From NCBI GenBank assembly GCA_036454645.1, contig JAZHSQ010000021.1, positions 1-41,455 of the forward strand: DNA of 41,455 nt. The letters run 5' to 3'. Source of the stretch: Olsenella_K sp036454645 (GTDB taxonomy: Bacteria; Actinomycetota; Coriobacteriia; Coriobacteriales; Atopobiaceae). The translations under genes and the position numbers were made by a program. The notes below the pieces were generated by a model that was not told the DNA's origin, did not search any database, and saw nothing but the letters and a program-made list of their open reading frames with translations. How positions within the stretch are numbered: position 1 is the stretch's first letter; each line of letters begins with the position of its first letter. Below are positions 7,774 through 16,108 of this stretch, piece by piece.

Positions 7774-10158
7774 GTGGAGCAGCCCAAGCAGCCCAAGAAG
7801 GCCGAGCAGCCCAAGAAGGCCAAGCAGCCCAAGAAGGCCGCGCGGCAGGCCCAGCCCGCTCGGCAGGCGTCGCAGCAGGGAGGGTCCGCCGGCGAGGCTG
7901 GCCTGCGCGTCCGCGACGGCATCGAGTACGAGCCGCTGGCCGGCACGCCCGCGGCCAAGGAGCGCTTCGGCACCGAGCTCAAGCGCTTCGGCCTCGGCAA
8001 GGATGACTCGCGCTTCGAGGTCGTCTCGCCCTTCGAGCCGGCCGGCGACCAGCCGCAGGCCATCGAGAAGCTCGCGGAGGGCGTGGAGCGCGGCCTGCGC
8101 TACCAGACCCTCATGGGCGTCACCGGCTCCGGCAAGACCTTCACCATGGCCAAGACGATCGAGCGGGTCAACCGCCCGACGCTGATCATGGAGCCCAACA
8201 AGACCCTGGCCGCGCAGGTCGCCAGCGAGATGCGCGAGATGTTCCCGCACAACGCGGTCACCTACTTCGTCTCGTACTACGACTACTACCAGCCCGAGGC
8301 CTACGTTCCGCAGACCGACACCTACATAGAGAAGGACGCGTCGATCAACGAGGAGGTCGAGAAGCTCCGCCACCAGGCGACCTCCAACCTCCTCTCCCGG
8401 CGCGACGTGATCGTGGTCGCCTCCGTCTCGTGCATCTACGGCATCGGCAGCCCCCAGGACTACGCGGGCCTCGCCCCCAACGTGGACAAGCAGGTCCCGC
8501 TCGAGCGCGACGACCTCATCAAGAACCTCATTGACATCCAGTACGACCGCAACGACTACGACCTCTCGCGCGGTACCTTCCGCGTGCGCGGCGACACCGT
8601 GGACGTGTTCCCGCCCTACGCGGAGAACCCGCTGCGCATCTCGTTCTTCGGCGACGAGGTCGAGTTCATCGGCGAGGTGGACTCCGTCACGGGCGAGGTC
8701 GTGCGCGAGTTCGACGCCGTCCCCATCTGGCCCGCCTCCCACTACGTCACCGAGCGCCCCAGGATCAACCACGCCCTGGAGACGATCAACGAGGAGCTTG
8801 AGGCCCGCGTCGCGGAGCTCAAGGCCAACGACATGCTCCTCGAGGCGCAGCGCCTGGCCCAGCGGACCGGCTACGACCTCGAGATGCTCGAGCAGATGGG
8901 CTACTGCAACGGCATCGAGAACTACTCGCGCCACCTCGACGGCCGCAGGCCCGGCGAGCCGCCCTACACGCTGATCGACTACTTCCCGAGCGACATGCTC
9001 TGCATCATCGACGAGTCCCACGTCACCGTCCCGCAGATCCGCGGCATGCACGAGGGCGACCGCTCGCGTAAGGTCACCCTGGTCGACCACGGCTTCCGCC
9101 TGCCGTCCGCACTCGACAACCGGCCGCTGCGCTTCGACGAGTTCGAGAGCCGCATCCCGCAGTTCATCTACGTCTCCGCGACGCCGGGCGACTACGAGGA
9201 GGCCGTCTCCCAGCAGGAGGTCGAGCAGATCATCCGACCGACGGGCCTCCTGGACCCCAAGATCGACCTGCGTCCCGTGCGCGGCCAGATCGACGACCTG
9301 ATCTCGGAGGTCAAGGAGCGCGCCGCGAGGAAGGAGCGCGTCCTCGTGACGACCCTCACCAAGCGCATGGCCGAGGACCTCACGGACCACCTGCTCGACG
9401 AGGGCGTCAAGGTCAACTACATGCACTCCGACACGGCGACGCTCGACCGCGTGGAGATCATCCGAAGCCTGCGCGAGGGCAAGATCGACGTCCTCGTCGG
9501 CATCAACCTGCTGCGCGAGGGCCTCGACATCCCCGAGGTCTCGCTCGTGGCGATCCTCGACGCGGACAAGGAGGGCTTCCTCCGCAACCGCCGCTCGCTC
9601 ATCCAGACCATGGGTCGCGCCGCGCGCAACGCGGAGGGCCAGGTCATCATGTACGCGGACACCATCACGGACTCCATGCGCGAGGCCATCGACGAGACCC
9701 GTCGGCGCCGCAGGCTCCAGGAGCGCTTCAACGAGGAGCACCACGTCGTGCCCCGGACCGTGCGCAAGTCCATCACGGACATCTCGAGCTTCATCCAGGA
9801 GGCGGACGAGAACGTGGGCAGGCGCCAGCGCAAGGACGGCGTCTTCTTCACGGCGGCCTCGGACGCGGACGGGGCGGAGGACGCGGGCGAGAAGGACGCG
9901 GAGTCGATAGCGGAGGAGCTCTCGGCGCTGCCGCGCGAGGAGGCCGCCAAGGTGCTCGGCGCGCTCCAGGACGAGATGCTGCAGGCCTCGGCGGACATGG
10001 ACTTCGAGCGGGCGGCCGCCCTGAGGGACCAGGTCGTCGCCCTCGAGAGCGCCCTGTCGGGCGAGAGCGCCGACGACGTGATGGCCCGGCTCAAGGCCAC
10101 TGACCGCAAGGGCTCGGCGCACGCGACCCGCCGCAGGTATCATAGGGGCAAGCACTAG
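7774..10158 (+). CDS. uvrB: Excinuclease ABC subunit B with Lys/Pro/Gln-rich N-terminal tail
   Basis: UvrB is the helicase-like damage-verifying subunit of nucleotide excision repair, loaded by UvrA and cut in complex with UvrC. In this 794-residue version the conserved core starts near residue 81 (FEVVSPFEPAGDQPQAI). Walker A is GVTGSGKT (115-122), the DNA-clamping beta-hairpin YYDYYQPEAYVP is near 168-179, then come DESHVTVPQ (Walker B), QTMGRAARN (motif VI) and a C-terminal UVR domain (DMDFERAAALRDQV) that contacts UvrC. Before the core lies a ~70-residue extension opening with tandem QPKKA units. GTG 7774 is chosen because GGGGGAGGA lies 3 nt upstream; an earlier frame to 6583 is a shadow of coaE and the transglycosylase. 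The core is intact; only the tail is unusual. Confidence 0.96.
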   Translation: MEQPKQPKKAEQPKKAKQPKKAARQAQPARQASQQGGSAGEAGLRVRDGIEYEPLAGTPAAKERFGTELKRFGLGKDDSRFEVVSPFEPAGDQPQAIEKLAEGVERGLRYQTLMGVTGSGKTFTMAKTIERVNRPTLIMEPNKTLAAQVASEMREMFPHNAVTYFVSYYDYYQPEAYVPQTDTYIEKDASINEEVEKLRHQATSNLLSRRDVIVVASVSCIYGIGSPQDYAGLAPNVDKQVPLERDDLIKNLIDIQYDRNDYDLSRGTFRVRGDTVDVFPPYAENPLRISFFGDEVEFIGEVDSVTGEVVREFDAVPIWPASHYVTERPRINHALETINEELEARVAELKANDMLLEAQRLAQRTGYDLEMLEQMGYCNGIENYSRHLDGRRPGEPPYTLIDYFPSDMLCIIDESHVTVPQIRGMHEGDRSRKVTLVDHGFRLPSALDNRPLRFDEFESRIPQFIYVSATPGDYEEAVSQQEVEQIIRPTGLLDPKIDLRPVRGQIDDLISEVKERAARKERVLVTTLTKRMAEDLTDHLLDEGVKVNYMHSDTATLDRVEIIRSLREGKIDVLVGINLLREGLDIPEVSLVAILDADKEGFLRNRRSLIQTMGRAARNAEGQVIMYADTITDSMREAIDETRRRRRLQERFNEEHHVVPRTVRKSITDISSFIQEADENVGRRQRKDGVFFTAASDADGAEDAGEKDAESIAEELSALPREEAAKVLGALQDEMLQASADMDFERAAALRDQVVALESALSGESADDVMARLKATDRKGSAHATRRRYHRGKH

Positions 10159-10265
10159 GGGGCTGGCGGTGCCGCGGGCCCGGGCGCGCTGGCGCCCGTG
10201 ATGGGTCCGCGGGCGCCGCGGGACCCGCGTGGGCGGGCCGCGGCCAGGCGTAGGAAGGGGTTCGG

Positions 10266-10733
10266 ATGGCCCAGGCGGACAGGGGGCTCCTCAGGCCCGA
10301 GCTCGTCTTCCTCGGGATGGACGCGCCCGACAGGTCGTCGCTCTTCTCCCAGCTGGAGGCCCGTCTCGCCCCGCTCGGCTACGTCACGCCCGACTGGCTG
10401 GAGAGGATCGAGGAGCGCGAGCGCGCCTTCCCCACGGGGCTGGCGACCGCCACGGTCGGGATCGCGCTCCCGCACGCGGACGGCTGCGTGACCAGACCCT
10501 ACATCGCGGTCGTGCGGCCGCTCGAGCCCGTCGCCTTCGAGCCCATGGCGGGCGTCGGCGGCACGGTCCAGGCGGAGCTGGTGCTGAACCTCGGCGTCAC
10601 GCGCGAGGGAGGGCAGGTCGAGGTCCTGCAGGGCCTGATGAACCTCTTCATGCAGGAGGGCCCCGTGAGGCGCCTCATGGCGCAGACGACGGGTGAAGGT
10701 ATGGTTTCCACCTTGCTCGAGTACCTCGGGTAG
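10266..10733 (+). CDS. PTS sugar transporter subunit IIA, galactitol/fructose type
   Basis: The 155-residue cytosolic phosphocarrier would accept phosphate from HPr and pass it to an EIIB. The active-site histidine is His70 in GIALPHADG, the classical EIIA-2 motif (ALPH). Length and the C-terminal LMNLFMQEGPVRRLM helix fit GatA-like proteins. ATG 10266 has AGGAAGGGG upstream. It sits 107 bp after uvrB and 81 bp before a GatB-like EIIB. No EIIC permease and no sugar-metabolic gene is found nearby, so either the permease is elsewhere or the pair has a regulatory role. Confidence 0.85.
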   Translation: MAQADRGLLRPELVFLGMDAPDRSSLFSQLEARLAPLGYVTPDWLERIEERERAFPTGLATATVGIALPHADGCVTRPYIAVVRPLEPVAFEPMAGVGGTVQAELVLNLGVTREGGQVEVLQGLMNLFMQEGPVRRLMAQTTGEGMVSTLLEYLG

Positions 10734-10814
10734 GTGTCGTACAGGGTATCTTTCAAGGTACGCTCAGGGCATGTTCGACGCGGACGCTCCGCATCGCTCA
10801 GAAGGAGGACCCCA

Positions 10815-11099
10815 ATGGCAGCAAGAATCATCGTCGCCTGTGGCTCGGGCATCGCGACCTCGCAGATGGTCGCAAAGAAGATTGACAGGCTCCTGCGCGA
10901 GAAGGGCGTGGAGGCCGACGTCGCGGCCGTTGCCAAGGAGGCCCTCGCCAGCGAGGCCAAGGACGCCGACGCCTACGTCGCCGTCGTGAAGACCGAGGAG
11001 GACTACGACGTCCCCACCTTCAACGGCGTCGCCTTCCTCACCGGGATCGGCGAGGAGGAGGAGCTCGCCCGCCTCGTGGAGGCGGTCAGGGACAAGTAG
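10815..11099 (+). CDS. PTS sugar transporter subunit IIB, galactitol type
   Basis: The 94-residue protein is a GatB-like EIIB. The phosphorylatable cysteine is Cys9 in the N-terminal VACGSGIATS P-loop. The C-terminal VPTFNGVAFLTGIG block also matches the family. AAGGAGGA ends 5 nt before ATG 10815, an excellent ribosome site that rules out the longer frame from 10734. It follows the EIIA gene by 81 bp on the same strand and is succeeded by a convergent gene, so the cluster ends without an EIIC. A short palindrome (GGGCCTCCGGAGGCCC, 11099-11114) overlaps the stop codon and may serve in termination, though without a T-run. Confidence 0.87.
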   Translation: MAARIIVACGSGIATSQMVAKKIDRLLREKGVEADVAAVAKEALASEAKDADAYVAVVKTEEDYDVPTFNGVAFLTGIGEEEELARLVEAVRDK

Positions 11100-11167
11100 G
11101 GCCTCCGGAGGCCCCCGCCGAGGAGGCCCCCGAAGCCGCCCCCGCCGCGCCGGCGCCGGGGCGGCGT

Positions 11168-12838
11168 CTAGGGGCGCCGGGCGAGCGAGGCCGCGAGGGC
11201 GTCCGCCACGCGCAGGCCGTCGGTCGCGGCGCTCATGATGCCGCCCGCATAGCCGGCGCCCTCGCCGCAGGGCCAGAGGCCGGTGGTCGAGGCGCTGACG
11301 AGGTCGTCCGTCCGCGTGACGCGCACGGGCGAGCTCGAGCGCGTCTCCACGGCGGTGAGGACCGCCTCGGGGTCGTCGAAGCCATGCAGGTGCCGCGCCA
11401 TCAGCGGGATGGCGGCGCGCAGCGTGCGCACGACGTAGTCGGGCAGGCAGCCGTCGACGCTGCCCCAGCTGACGCCGCGCGGGTAGGTCGGCTCCACGCG
11501 CCCCGCCCCGCTCGAGGGGCGCCGCTCGAGGAAGTCGCCGACGAGCTGCGCGGGCGCGACGTAGGACCCGCCGCCGGCCTCGAAGGCCGCCCGCTCGCAG
11601 CGGCGCTGCAGCTCGACGCCGGCGAGGACGTCGGTGCCGGGCAGGTCGGAGGGGAAGACGTTCGCGAGCAGGCCCGCGTTCGCGTTCGTTCCGGCGCGGT
11701 CGGAGAGGCTCATGCCGTTGGTGCAGACGCCGCCCGGCTCGCTCGCTGCGGCCACCACGTAGCCGCCGGGGCACATGCAGAACGAGAAGGCGCTGCGGCC
11801 GTCCGGCAGGTGGCAGGCGAGCTTGTAGGGAGCGGCGCCGAGCGCCGGGTGCCCGGCGAAGGGTCCGTACTGCGCCCGGTCGACGTCGGCCTGGAGGTGC
11901 TCGATGCGGACGCCCATGGCGAAGGTCTTGCGCTCGAGCGCGACGCCGCGGCGGGCGAGGAGGGCGTAGACGTCGCGGGCCGAGTGCCCCGTGGCGAGGA
12001 CCACGTCATCTGCGGGCACGACCTCCTCCACGACCATGCCGGTCGCACGGTCCGTGCGCGCGAGCGTGACCGAGCGCACGCGGCCGCCCGTCACGTCGAC
12101 GTTGCACATGCGCTCGCCGAGCCGGACCTCGCCCCCCAGCTCCTGGATGCGCGCGAGCAGGTTGGTCACGACGGTCGGGAGCACGTCGCTGCCGACGTGG
12201 GGCTTCGCGTCCCACAGGATCCGCCGCTGGGCGCCGGCCTCCACGAAGGTCTCGAGGACGAGCCGGTGCGCCGGGCTCTTGGTGCCGGTGGCGAGCTTGC
12301 CGTCGGAGAAGGTCCCGGCGCCGCCGAGCCCGAACTGCACGTTGCTCTCTGGGTCGAGCTCGCCCGTCTCCTCGAAGCGCCTGATGGCGGCCCGCCTGCG
12401 CGTGGCGTCCTCGCCGCGCTCGACGAGGACGGGGGAGAGCCCCGCCTCCGCGAGCGAGAGGGCGCAGAACAGGCCCGCGCAGCCCGCGCCGACGACGACG
12501 GGCCGCCGGCGCGGCGCGACGCCGAGCCGAGGGGGCAGCCGGTAGGCCTCGCCCCCGTCGACCTGCCGCACGTTCTTGTCGGCGTGCCTGCGCCGGAGGC
12601 GTGCTAGGGCGCGCCCCTCCGCCCCGGCGCCGCGCAGGGAGAGGCGGACGGTGTAGACGAGGCGGACGTCGCGCCTCTTGCGGGCGTCGACCGAGCGCCT
12701 GCGGAGCTCGAAGGAGGAGAGCTCGTCCGGCGAGACCCCGAGCCGGCGGCAGCTGAGGCGCCTGAGCGCCTCCTCCTCCGACCGCTCGTCCGCCTCGGCG
12801 TCGCCGAGGGCCACTGCAAGGTTCGCTATCTCGATCAC
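11168..12838 (-). CDS. FAD-dependent dehydrogenase/oxidoreductase (COG2509-like)
   Basis: The 556-residue flavoprotein resembles the uncharacterised FAD-dependent dehydrogenases of the COG2509 group. After an N-terminal ~105-residue basic region with SxxELRRRSVDARKR (typical of this group), the FAD Rossmann motif GAGCAG appears at 117-122, followed by VLVERG as the acidic end of the second strand. Further along are NVQFGLGGAGTFSDGKLATGTKSP and a C-terminal GLWPCGEGAGYAGGIMSAATDG flavin-binding segment, all characteristic. GTG 12838 is chosen because GGGGGGAC lies directly upstream and upstream codons are not conserved in type. It is divergent from cobI and convergent with the PTS genes. Its substrate is unknown. 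Confidence 0.85.
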   Translation of the reverse strand: MIEIANLAVALGDAEADERSEEEALRRLSCRRLGVSPDELSSFELRRRSVDARKRRDVRLVYTVRLSLRGAGAEGRALARLRRRHADKNVRQVDGGEAYRLPPRLGVAPRRRPVVVGAGCAGLFCALSLAEAGLSPVLVERGEDATRRRAAIRRFEETGELDPESNVQFGLGGAGTFSDGKLATGTKSPAHRLVLETFVEAGAQRRILWDAKPHVGSDVLPTVVTNLLARIQELGGEVRLGERMCNVDVTGGRVRSVTLARTDRATGMVVEEVVPADDVVLATGHSARDVYALLARRGVALERKTFAMGVRIEHLQADVDRAQYGPFAGHPALGAAPYKLACHLPDGRSAFSFCMCPGGYVVAAASEPGGVCTNGMSLSDRAGTNANAGLLANVFPSDLPGTDVLAGVELQRRCERAAFEAGGGSYVAPAQLVGDFLERRPSSGAGRVEPTYPRGVSWGSVDGCLPDYVVRTLRAAIPLMARHLHGFDDPEAVLTAVETRSSSPVRVTRTDDLVSASTTGLWPCGEGAGYAGGIMSAATDGLRVADALAASLARRP

Positions 12839-12870
12839 GTCGTCCCCCCACCTCGTCCCATGACCGGACC

Positions 12871-12895
12871 ATCGTACCCCAGGCTGCGGTATGGT
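12871..12895. promoter_or_regulatory. Candidate divergent -10 boxes between the flavoprotein gene and cobI
   Basis: TACGAT on the minus strand (plus 12871-12876) would start the flavoprotein transcript about 26 nt before its GTG. TATGGT on the plus strand (12890-12895) would serve cobI. Both match 4 of 6 consensus positions and neither has a good -35, so this is a weak call based mainly on location. Confidence 0.3.
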
Positions 12896-12943
12896 TGCTG
12901 CTGCCGCAAGGGCGGCGTAGGGCGCGGAGGGATGGGAGGGCCC

Positions 12944-13714
12944 ATGGCCGAGAGCGAGGCATCCGGAGGGAGCCCCCGGAGGGGCAGGCTGTACGGCGTG
13001 GGCGTTGGCCCGGGCGACCCCGAGCTGCTCACGCTGAAGGCGGTGCGCGTCATCCGCGAGGCGGACTGCGTCGCCGTCCCGGACTCCGGGAGCGGCCGTC
13101 GCATGGCGCGCGGGATCGTCTCCCAGTGGCTGGACGGGCAGGAGGTCATCGACTGCGCGACTCCCATGACCAGCGACGCGGCCGTGCCCGGGCGCGCCCA
13201 CGACGCGATCGCCGCAAGGCTCGCTTCCCGGCTGGACGAGGGGCGCGACGTCGCGATGGTCGTGCTCGGCGACGTCTGCGTGTACTCCACGTTCTTCTAC
13301 GTCTGCGACAGGCTGAGGCCCCGCGGCTACGAGGTCGAGCTCGTGCCGGGCGTCACCTCCTTCAGCGCCGCGGCCGCCAGGCTCTGCCAGCCCCTGTGCG
13401 AGGGGTCGGAGTCGCTGCTCGTGACCCCCGCGTCCGCGGACGGCCTCGACGGGCGTCTCGACGCGGCCCGCGGCCTCGCCGAGAACCTCGTCCTCATGAA
13501 GCCGCCGCGCGACCTCGCCGCGCTCGAGGGCAGCCTGGAGGGGCGCGGCCTCCTCGAGGGGGCGTCGCTCGTCTCCGACCTGGGTCTGCCGACCGAGCGC
13601 GTGGTGCCCCGGCTCGCCGACCTCGAGGGCCCGACGGGCTACCTCTCCCTCGTCCTCGTGCGCGGTGCCGCCGCGCGTGCGGCGCGGGGGCACCAGGGCG
13701 AGAAGGACGCGTAG
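12944..13714 (+). CDS. cobI: Precorrin-2/cobalt-factor II C20-methyltransferase
   Basis: The enzyme transfers a methyl group from S-adenosylmethionine to C20 of precorrin-2 or cobalt-factor II in corrin ring synthesis (cobI in aerobic, cbiL in anaerobic nomenclature; an anaerobe would use cbiL). The 256-residue protein has the uroporphyrin-type methyltransferase fold: LYGVGVGPGDPELLTLKAV at 16-34, a GDVCVYSTFFYV segment and VELVPGVTSFSAAAA, typical of the C20 enzyme. ATG 12944 has GGGAGGG at 3 nt; ATG 12932 is an alternative. It stands alone between two flavoprotein genes, without other cobalamin genes nearby. Confidence 0.87.
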   Translation: MAESEASGGSPRRGRLYGVGVGPGDPELLTLKAVRVIREADCVAVPDSGSGRRMARGIVSQWLDGQEVIDCATPMTSDAAVPGRAHDAIAARLASRLDEGRDVAMVVLGDVCVYSTFFYVCDRLRPRGYEVELVPGVTSFSAAAARLCQPLCEGSESLLVTPASADGLDGRLDAARGLAENLVLMKPPRDLAALEGSLEGRGLLEGASLVSDLGLPTERVVPRLADLEGPTGYLSLVLVRGAAARAARGHQGEKDA

Positions 13715-13732
13715 GCCCCGGCGCCACGGTCC

Positions 13733-13779
13733 GGACGCCAGGCCCGCGCGCCAGGCCCGGGACGCCAGGCCCGCGCGCC
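13733..13779. repeat. 20-bp direct repeat between convergent genes
   Basis: GGACGCCAGGCCCGCGCGCC occurs at 13733-13752 and exactly again at 13760-13779, with a further partial copy (CCAGGCCC) between. It fills the 70-bp gap between the convergent cobI and flavoprotein genes. It probably arose by slippage; no function is evident. Confidence 0.6.
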
Positions 13780-13784
13780 GCACG

Positions 13785-15122
13785 CTACGCGCCCCTGCCC
13801 GCGAGCGCGCGGGCGGCCGCCGCGGAGCCCGCGACCATGCCGCTCTTCCAGGCCCAGGCGAGGTTGAAGCCCCCGCAGTCCGCGTCGACGTCCAGCGCCT
13901 CGCCGGCGGCAAAGAGCCCGGGCACGCCCCTGCAGGCGAGGCTTGCGGGCGAGAACTGCGCGAGCGCGAGCCCGCCGCGCGAGACCTGCGCCCTCTTGGG
14001 CTCTGCCGGCCCCTCGACCGCGAGCTCGAGCCCCTTCGCGAGCGCGAGCGCCCGCTCTAGGACCTCCTCCTCGCCTGGCGCGCCATCGAGCTGGGCGGCC
14101 GCCTCGCGCGCGAGGGCGGAGGCGATGACGGGGTCGAGGAAGCCGTGGAGGCGTTCTGCCGCGGCCTCCGTCGCGCGCCGCGCGCCGCGCCTCCCCGCAT
14201 GCGCCCCGCTCCCGGCGGCGTCCGCGGCGCGGCGCAGCTCGGAGGCGGGGTGGCCCGGCGCGAAGTCGAGCACGAGGGAGTCGTGCGGCAGGCATCGGCG
14301 AGAGAGGTCGAAGGCGACGATCCCCGAGACCCCGTAGGGCCTGAAGATGACCTCGCCAGCCTCCCGCGCGACCTCCGAGCCGCCCCTCACGAGCCGGGCG
14401 GAGACGTGGGCGCGCCTGCCGTCGAGCTCGGCGAGCAGTCGTCCCGCCCCTGCGCAGCCGATGGGGCAGAGCACGGGCTCCCAGGGACGCACCTCGAGGC
14501 CGAGCCCGCGCGCGAGCAGGGCGTCGAGGGGGGCGCCGCCGCCGAGGGCGACCACGACGCAGCGGGCGCGGACCGTGCGCTCGCGCGCGGCCCCGTCCGC
14601 GCCGGCCACGGGCGCGTAGCTCACGCGCAGGGCGTCGCCTGCGCGCTCCACGCGCGTGACCTCGCGTCCGGGGGCGAGCACGGCGCCCGCTCGGCGCGCG
14701 CGGGCGAGAAGGACGTCCCGCACCGACGAAGCCTGCCGACTGAGGGGGTAGAGCCTCCCGTCCTCCTCCGCCACCACGAGCCCGCTGCCCTCCATGAGCG
14801 AGAGGACGTCCGAGCCGAAGCCCGCCCCCGCGGCCTCGGCTACGAAGGCGGGGTCGTTGTAGCGGGAGAGGTCGAGGTCCAGGTTGGAGAGGTTGCAGCG
14901 GCCGTTGCCCGTGACGAGGATCTTCTGGCCCAGGGAGAGCCCCCGCTCGAGCGCCACCGTCGCGGCGCCTGCCTCGGCGCTCGCTATGGTGGCGGCGAGG
15001 CCCGCGGCGCCCGCGCCGAGGACGCAGACGTCGCAGGCGCGGCCCACCTCGACACGCGCGGCCTCCTCCTCGAGGCGGCGCCTCTCCTCGGCGCGCGAGC
15101 GCCCCTTCGGCGGACGCGGCAC
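13785..15122 (-). CDS. NAD(P)/FAD-dependent oxidoreductase, HI0933/BaiN family
   Basis: The 445-residue flavoprotein belongs to the HI0933-like group (YhiN; some clostridial members, BaiN, act in bile acid dehydroxylation). It shows the FAD motif GAGAAG at 36-41, the family signature SLGQKILVTGNGRCNLSN at about 63-80, and C-terminal CGGFNLAWAWKSGMVAG. The start is GTG 15122, placed immediately after the TAG stop of mrp with zero intervening bases and GGGGGA within the mrp 3' end, so it is translationally coupled. Function in this organism is unknown; the bile-acid role is not implied by the family alone. Confidence 0.86.
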   Translation of the reverse strand: MPRPPKGRSRAEERRRLEEEAARVEVGRACDVCVLGAGAAGLAATIASAEAGAATVALERGLSLGQKILVTGNGRCNLSNLDLDLSRYNDPAFVAEAAGAGFGSDVLSLMEGSGLVVAEEDGRLYPLSRQASSVRDVLLARARRAGAVLAPGREVTRVERAGDALRVSYAPVAGADGAARERTVRARCVVVALGGGAPLDALLARGLGLEVRPWEPVLCPIGCAGAGRLLAELDGRRAHVSARLVRGGSEVAREAGEVIFRPYGVSGIVAFDLSRRCLPHDSLVLDFAPGHPASELRRAADAAGSGAHAGRRGARRATEAAAERLHGFLDPVIASALAREAAAQLDGAPGEEEVLERALALAKGLELAVEGPAEPKRAQVSRGGLALAQFSPASLACRGVPGLFAAGEALDVDADCGGFNLAWAWKSGMVAGSAAAARALAGRGA

Positions 15123-15986
15123 CTAGTCCCCCTTCGCCTCGTCGAAGGCGGCGGTGTTCTCGATGAGCTCGAGGGCCTTGGGGAGCAGCCCCTCGGGGAG
15201 CGAGGTGTCGACGGTGCCCTCGTCGCACGCCTTGGCGACGGCGGGGTCGATCGGCAGCCTCCCGAGGACGTCGAGGTCGAACTGGCGCGCGATCTCGTCG
15301 AGGTGGCTCGGCCCGTACGGCTCGATCCTCTCGCCGCAGTGCGGGCAGGTGAGGTAGCTCATGTTCTCCACGAGGCCGATGACCGGGACGTCCATCATGG
15401 AGGCCATGTTCACGGCCTTGCTCACGATGACCTGCACGAGGTCCTGCGGCGAGGTGACGATCACCACGCCCTCGATGGGCAGGGACTGGAAGACGGTCAG
15501 CGCGACGTCGCCGGTTCCGGGAGGCATGTCCACCAGCAGGTAGTCCAGCTGGCCCCAGTTGGTCTGCCCCCAGAACTGCCGGAGCACGCCGGAGAGCATG
15601 GGGCCGCGCCACAGAACCGGGTCGGTCTCGTTCTCCAGGACGAGGTTGGTGCTCATGATCTCGATCCCCGTGATGCTCGTGGCGGGGAGGAGCAGGTTGT
15701 CCTGGGCGAAGGCGTGCTCGCCGGACAGGCCGAACATCTTGGGGATGGACGGCCCCGTGATGTCCGCGTCGAGGATGCCCACGCGCCTGCCCGCGCGCTG
15801 CAGCTCGGTCGCGAGGATGCCGGTCACGAGCGACTTGCCGACGCCGCCCTTGCCGGAGACGACGCCGATGACGTGCCTCACGCTCGAGTTGGGCTCCATC
15901 TCGAAGAGCTCGGGGCCCTCGGGCTCCCTCTTGCCGAACACGGCGTCCGCCTCGCGGCGGATCTGGTCCCTCTCTGAGTCCTCCAT
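15123..15986 (-). CDS. mrp: Mrp/NBP35 family P-loop ATPase, Fe-S cluster carrier
   Basis: This 287-residue cytosolic protein belongs to the Mrp/ApbC scaffold ATPases, which bind and deliver iron-sulfur clusters. The deviant Walker A is SGKGGVGKS at about 44-52, followed by ILDADITGPSIPKMFG and LLVDMPPGTGDVALT, the Walker B region. The CPHC pair in SYLTCPHCGE is the cluster-binding CxxC. There is no N-terminal DUF59 domain, as in many shorter members. ATG 15986 is preceded by GGAAGGAGG. The gene is divergent from uvrA and coupled at its 3' end to the HI0933-type flavoprotein gene. Confidence 0.93.
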   Translation of the reverse strand: MEDSERDQIRREADAVFGKREPEGPELFEMEPNSSVRHVIGVVSGKGGVGKSLVTGILATELQRAGRRVGILDADITGPSIPKMFGLSGEHAFAQDNLLLPATSITGIEIMSTNLVLENETDPVLWRGPMLSGVLRQFWGQTNWGQLDYLLVDMPPGTGDVALTVFQSLPIEGVVIVTSPQDLVQVIVSKAVNMASMMDVPVIGLVENMSYLTCPHCGERIEPYGPSHLDEIARQFDLDVLGRLPIDPAVAKACDEGTVDTSLPEGLLPKALELIENTAAFDEAKGD

Positions 15987-16079
15987 GTGTCCTCCTTCCA
16001 TCGCGCCTCCGGCGCGGCGTGCATGACGTCTGGATTCTACCCAAGGGCGCGCGGGCGCCCGCCCCTGCCGTCGTTCTAT

Positions 16080-16108
16080 TTGATGTAGAACGTGTGTTCT
16101 CACATCAT
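16080..16108 (+). promoter_or_regulatory. Candidate uvrA promoter containing the LexA box
   Basis: TTGATG (16080-16085) and CATCAT (16103-16108) are separated by 17 bp and each matches the consensus at 4 of 6 positions. The LexA-type palindrome occupies the spacer, the classical position for repression. The resulting leader of uvrA would be about 70 nt. Confidence 0.5.
16087..16100. promoter_or_regulatory. LexA (SOS) operator upstream of uvrA
   Basis: AGAACGTGTGTTCT contains GAAC-N4-GTTC, the core of the Gram-positive LexA/DinR box, as a 5+5 bp perfect palindrome. A further GTTC half lies at 16073-16076. The box sits in the uvrA promoter spacer and about 100 bp upstream of divergent mrp. Regulation of uvrA by SOS is known in many bacteria; binding here is inferred from the motif. 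Confidence 0.75.

Noticed and set aside
7773..7840. The 18-bp repeats as a CRISPR-like or mobile repeat
   Set aside because: They are in frame, encode QPKKA units continuous with UvrB and have no spacers.
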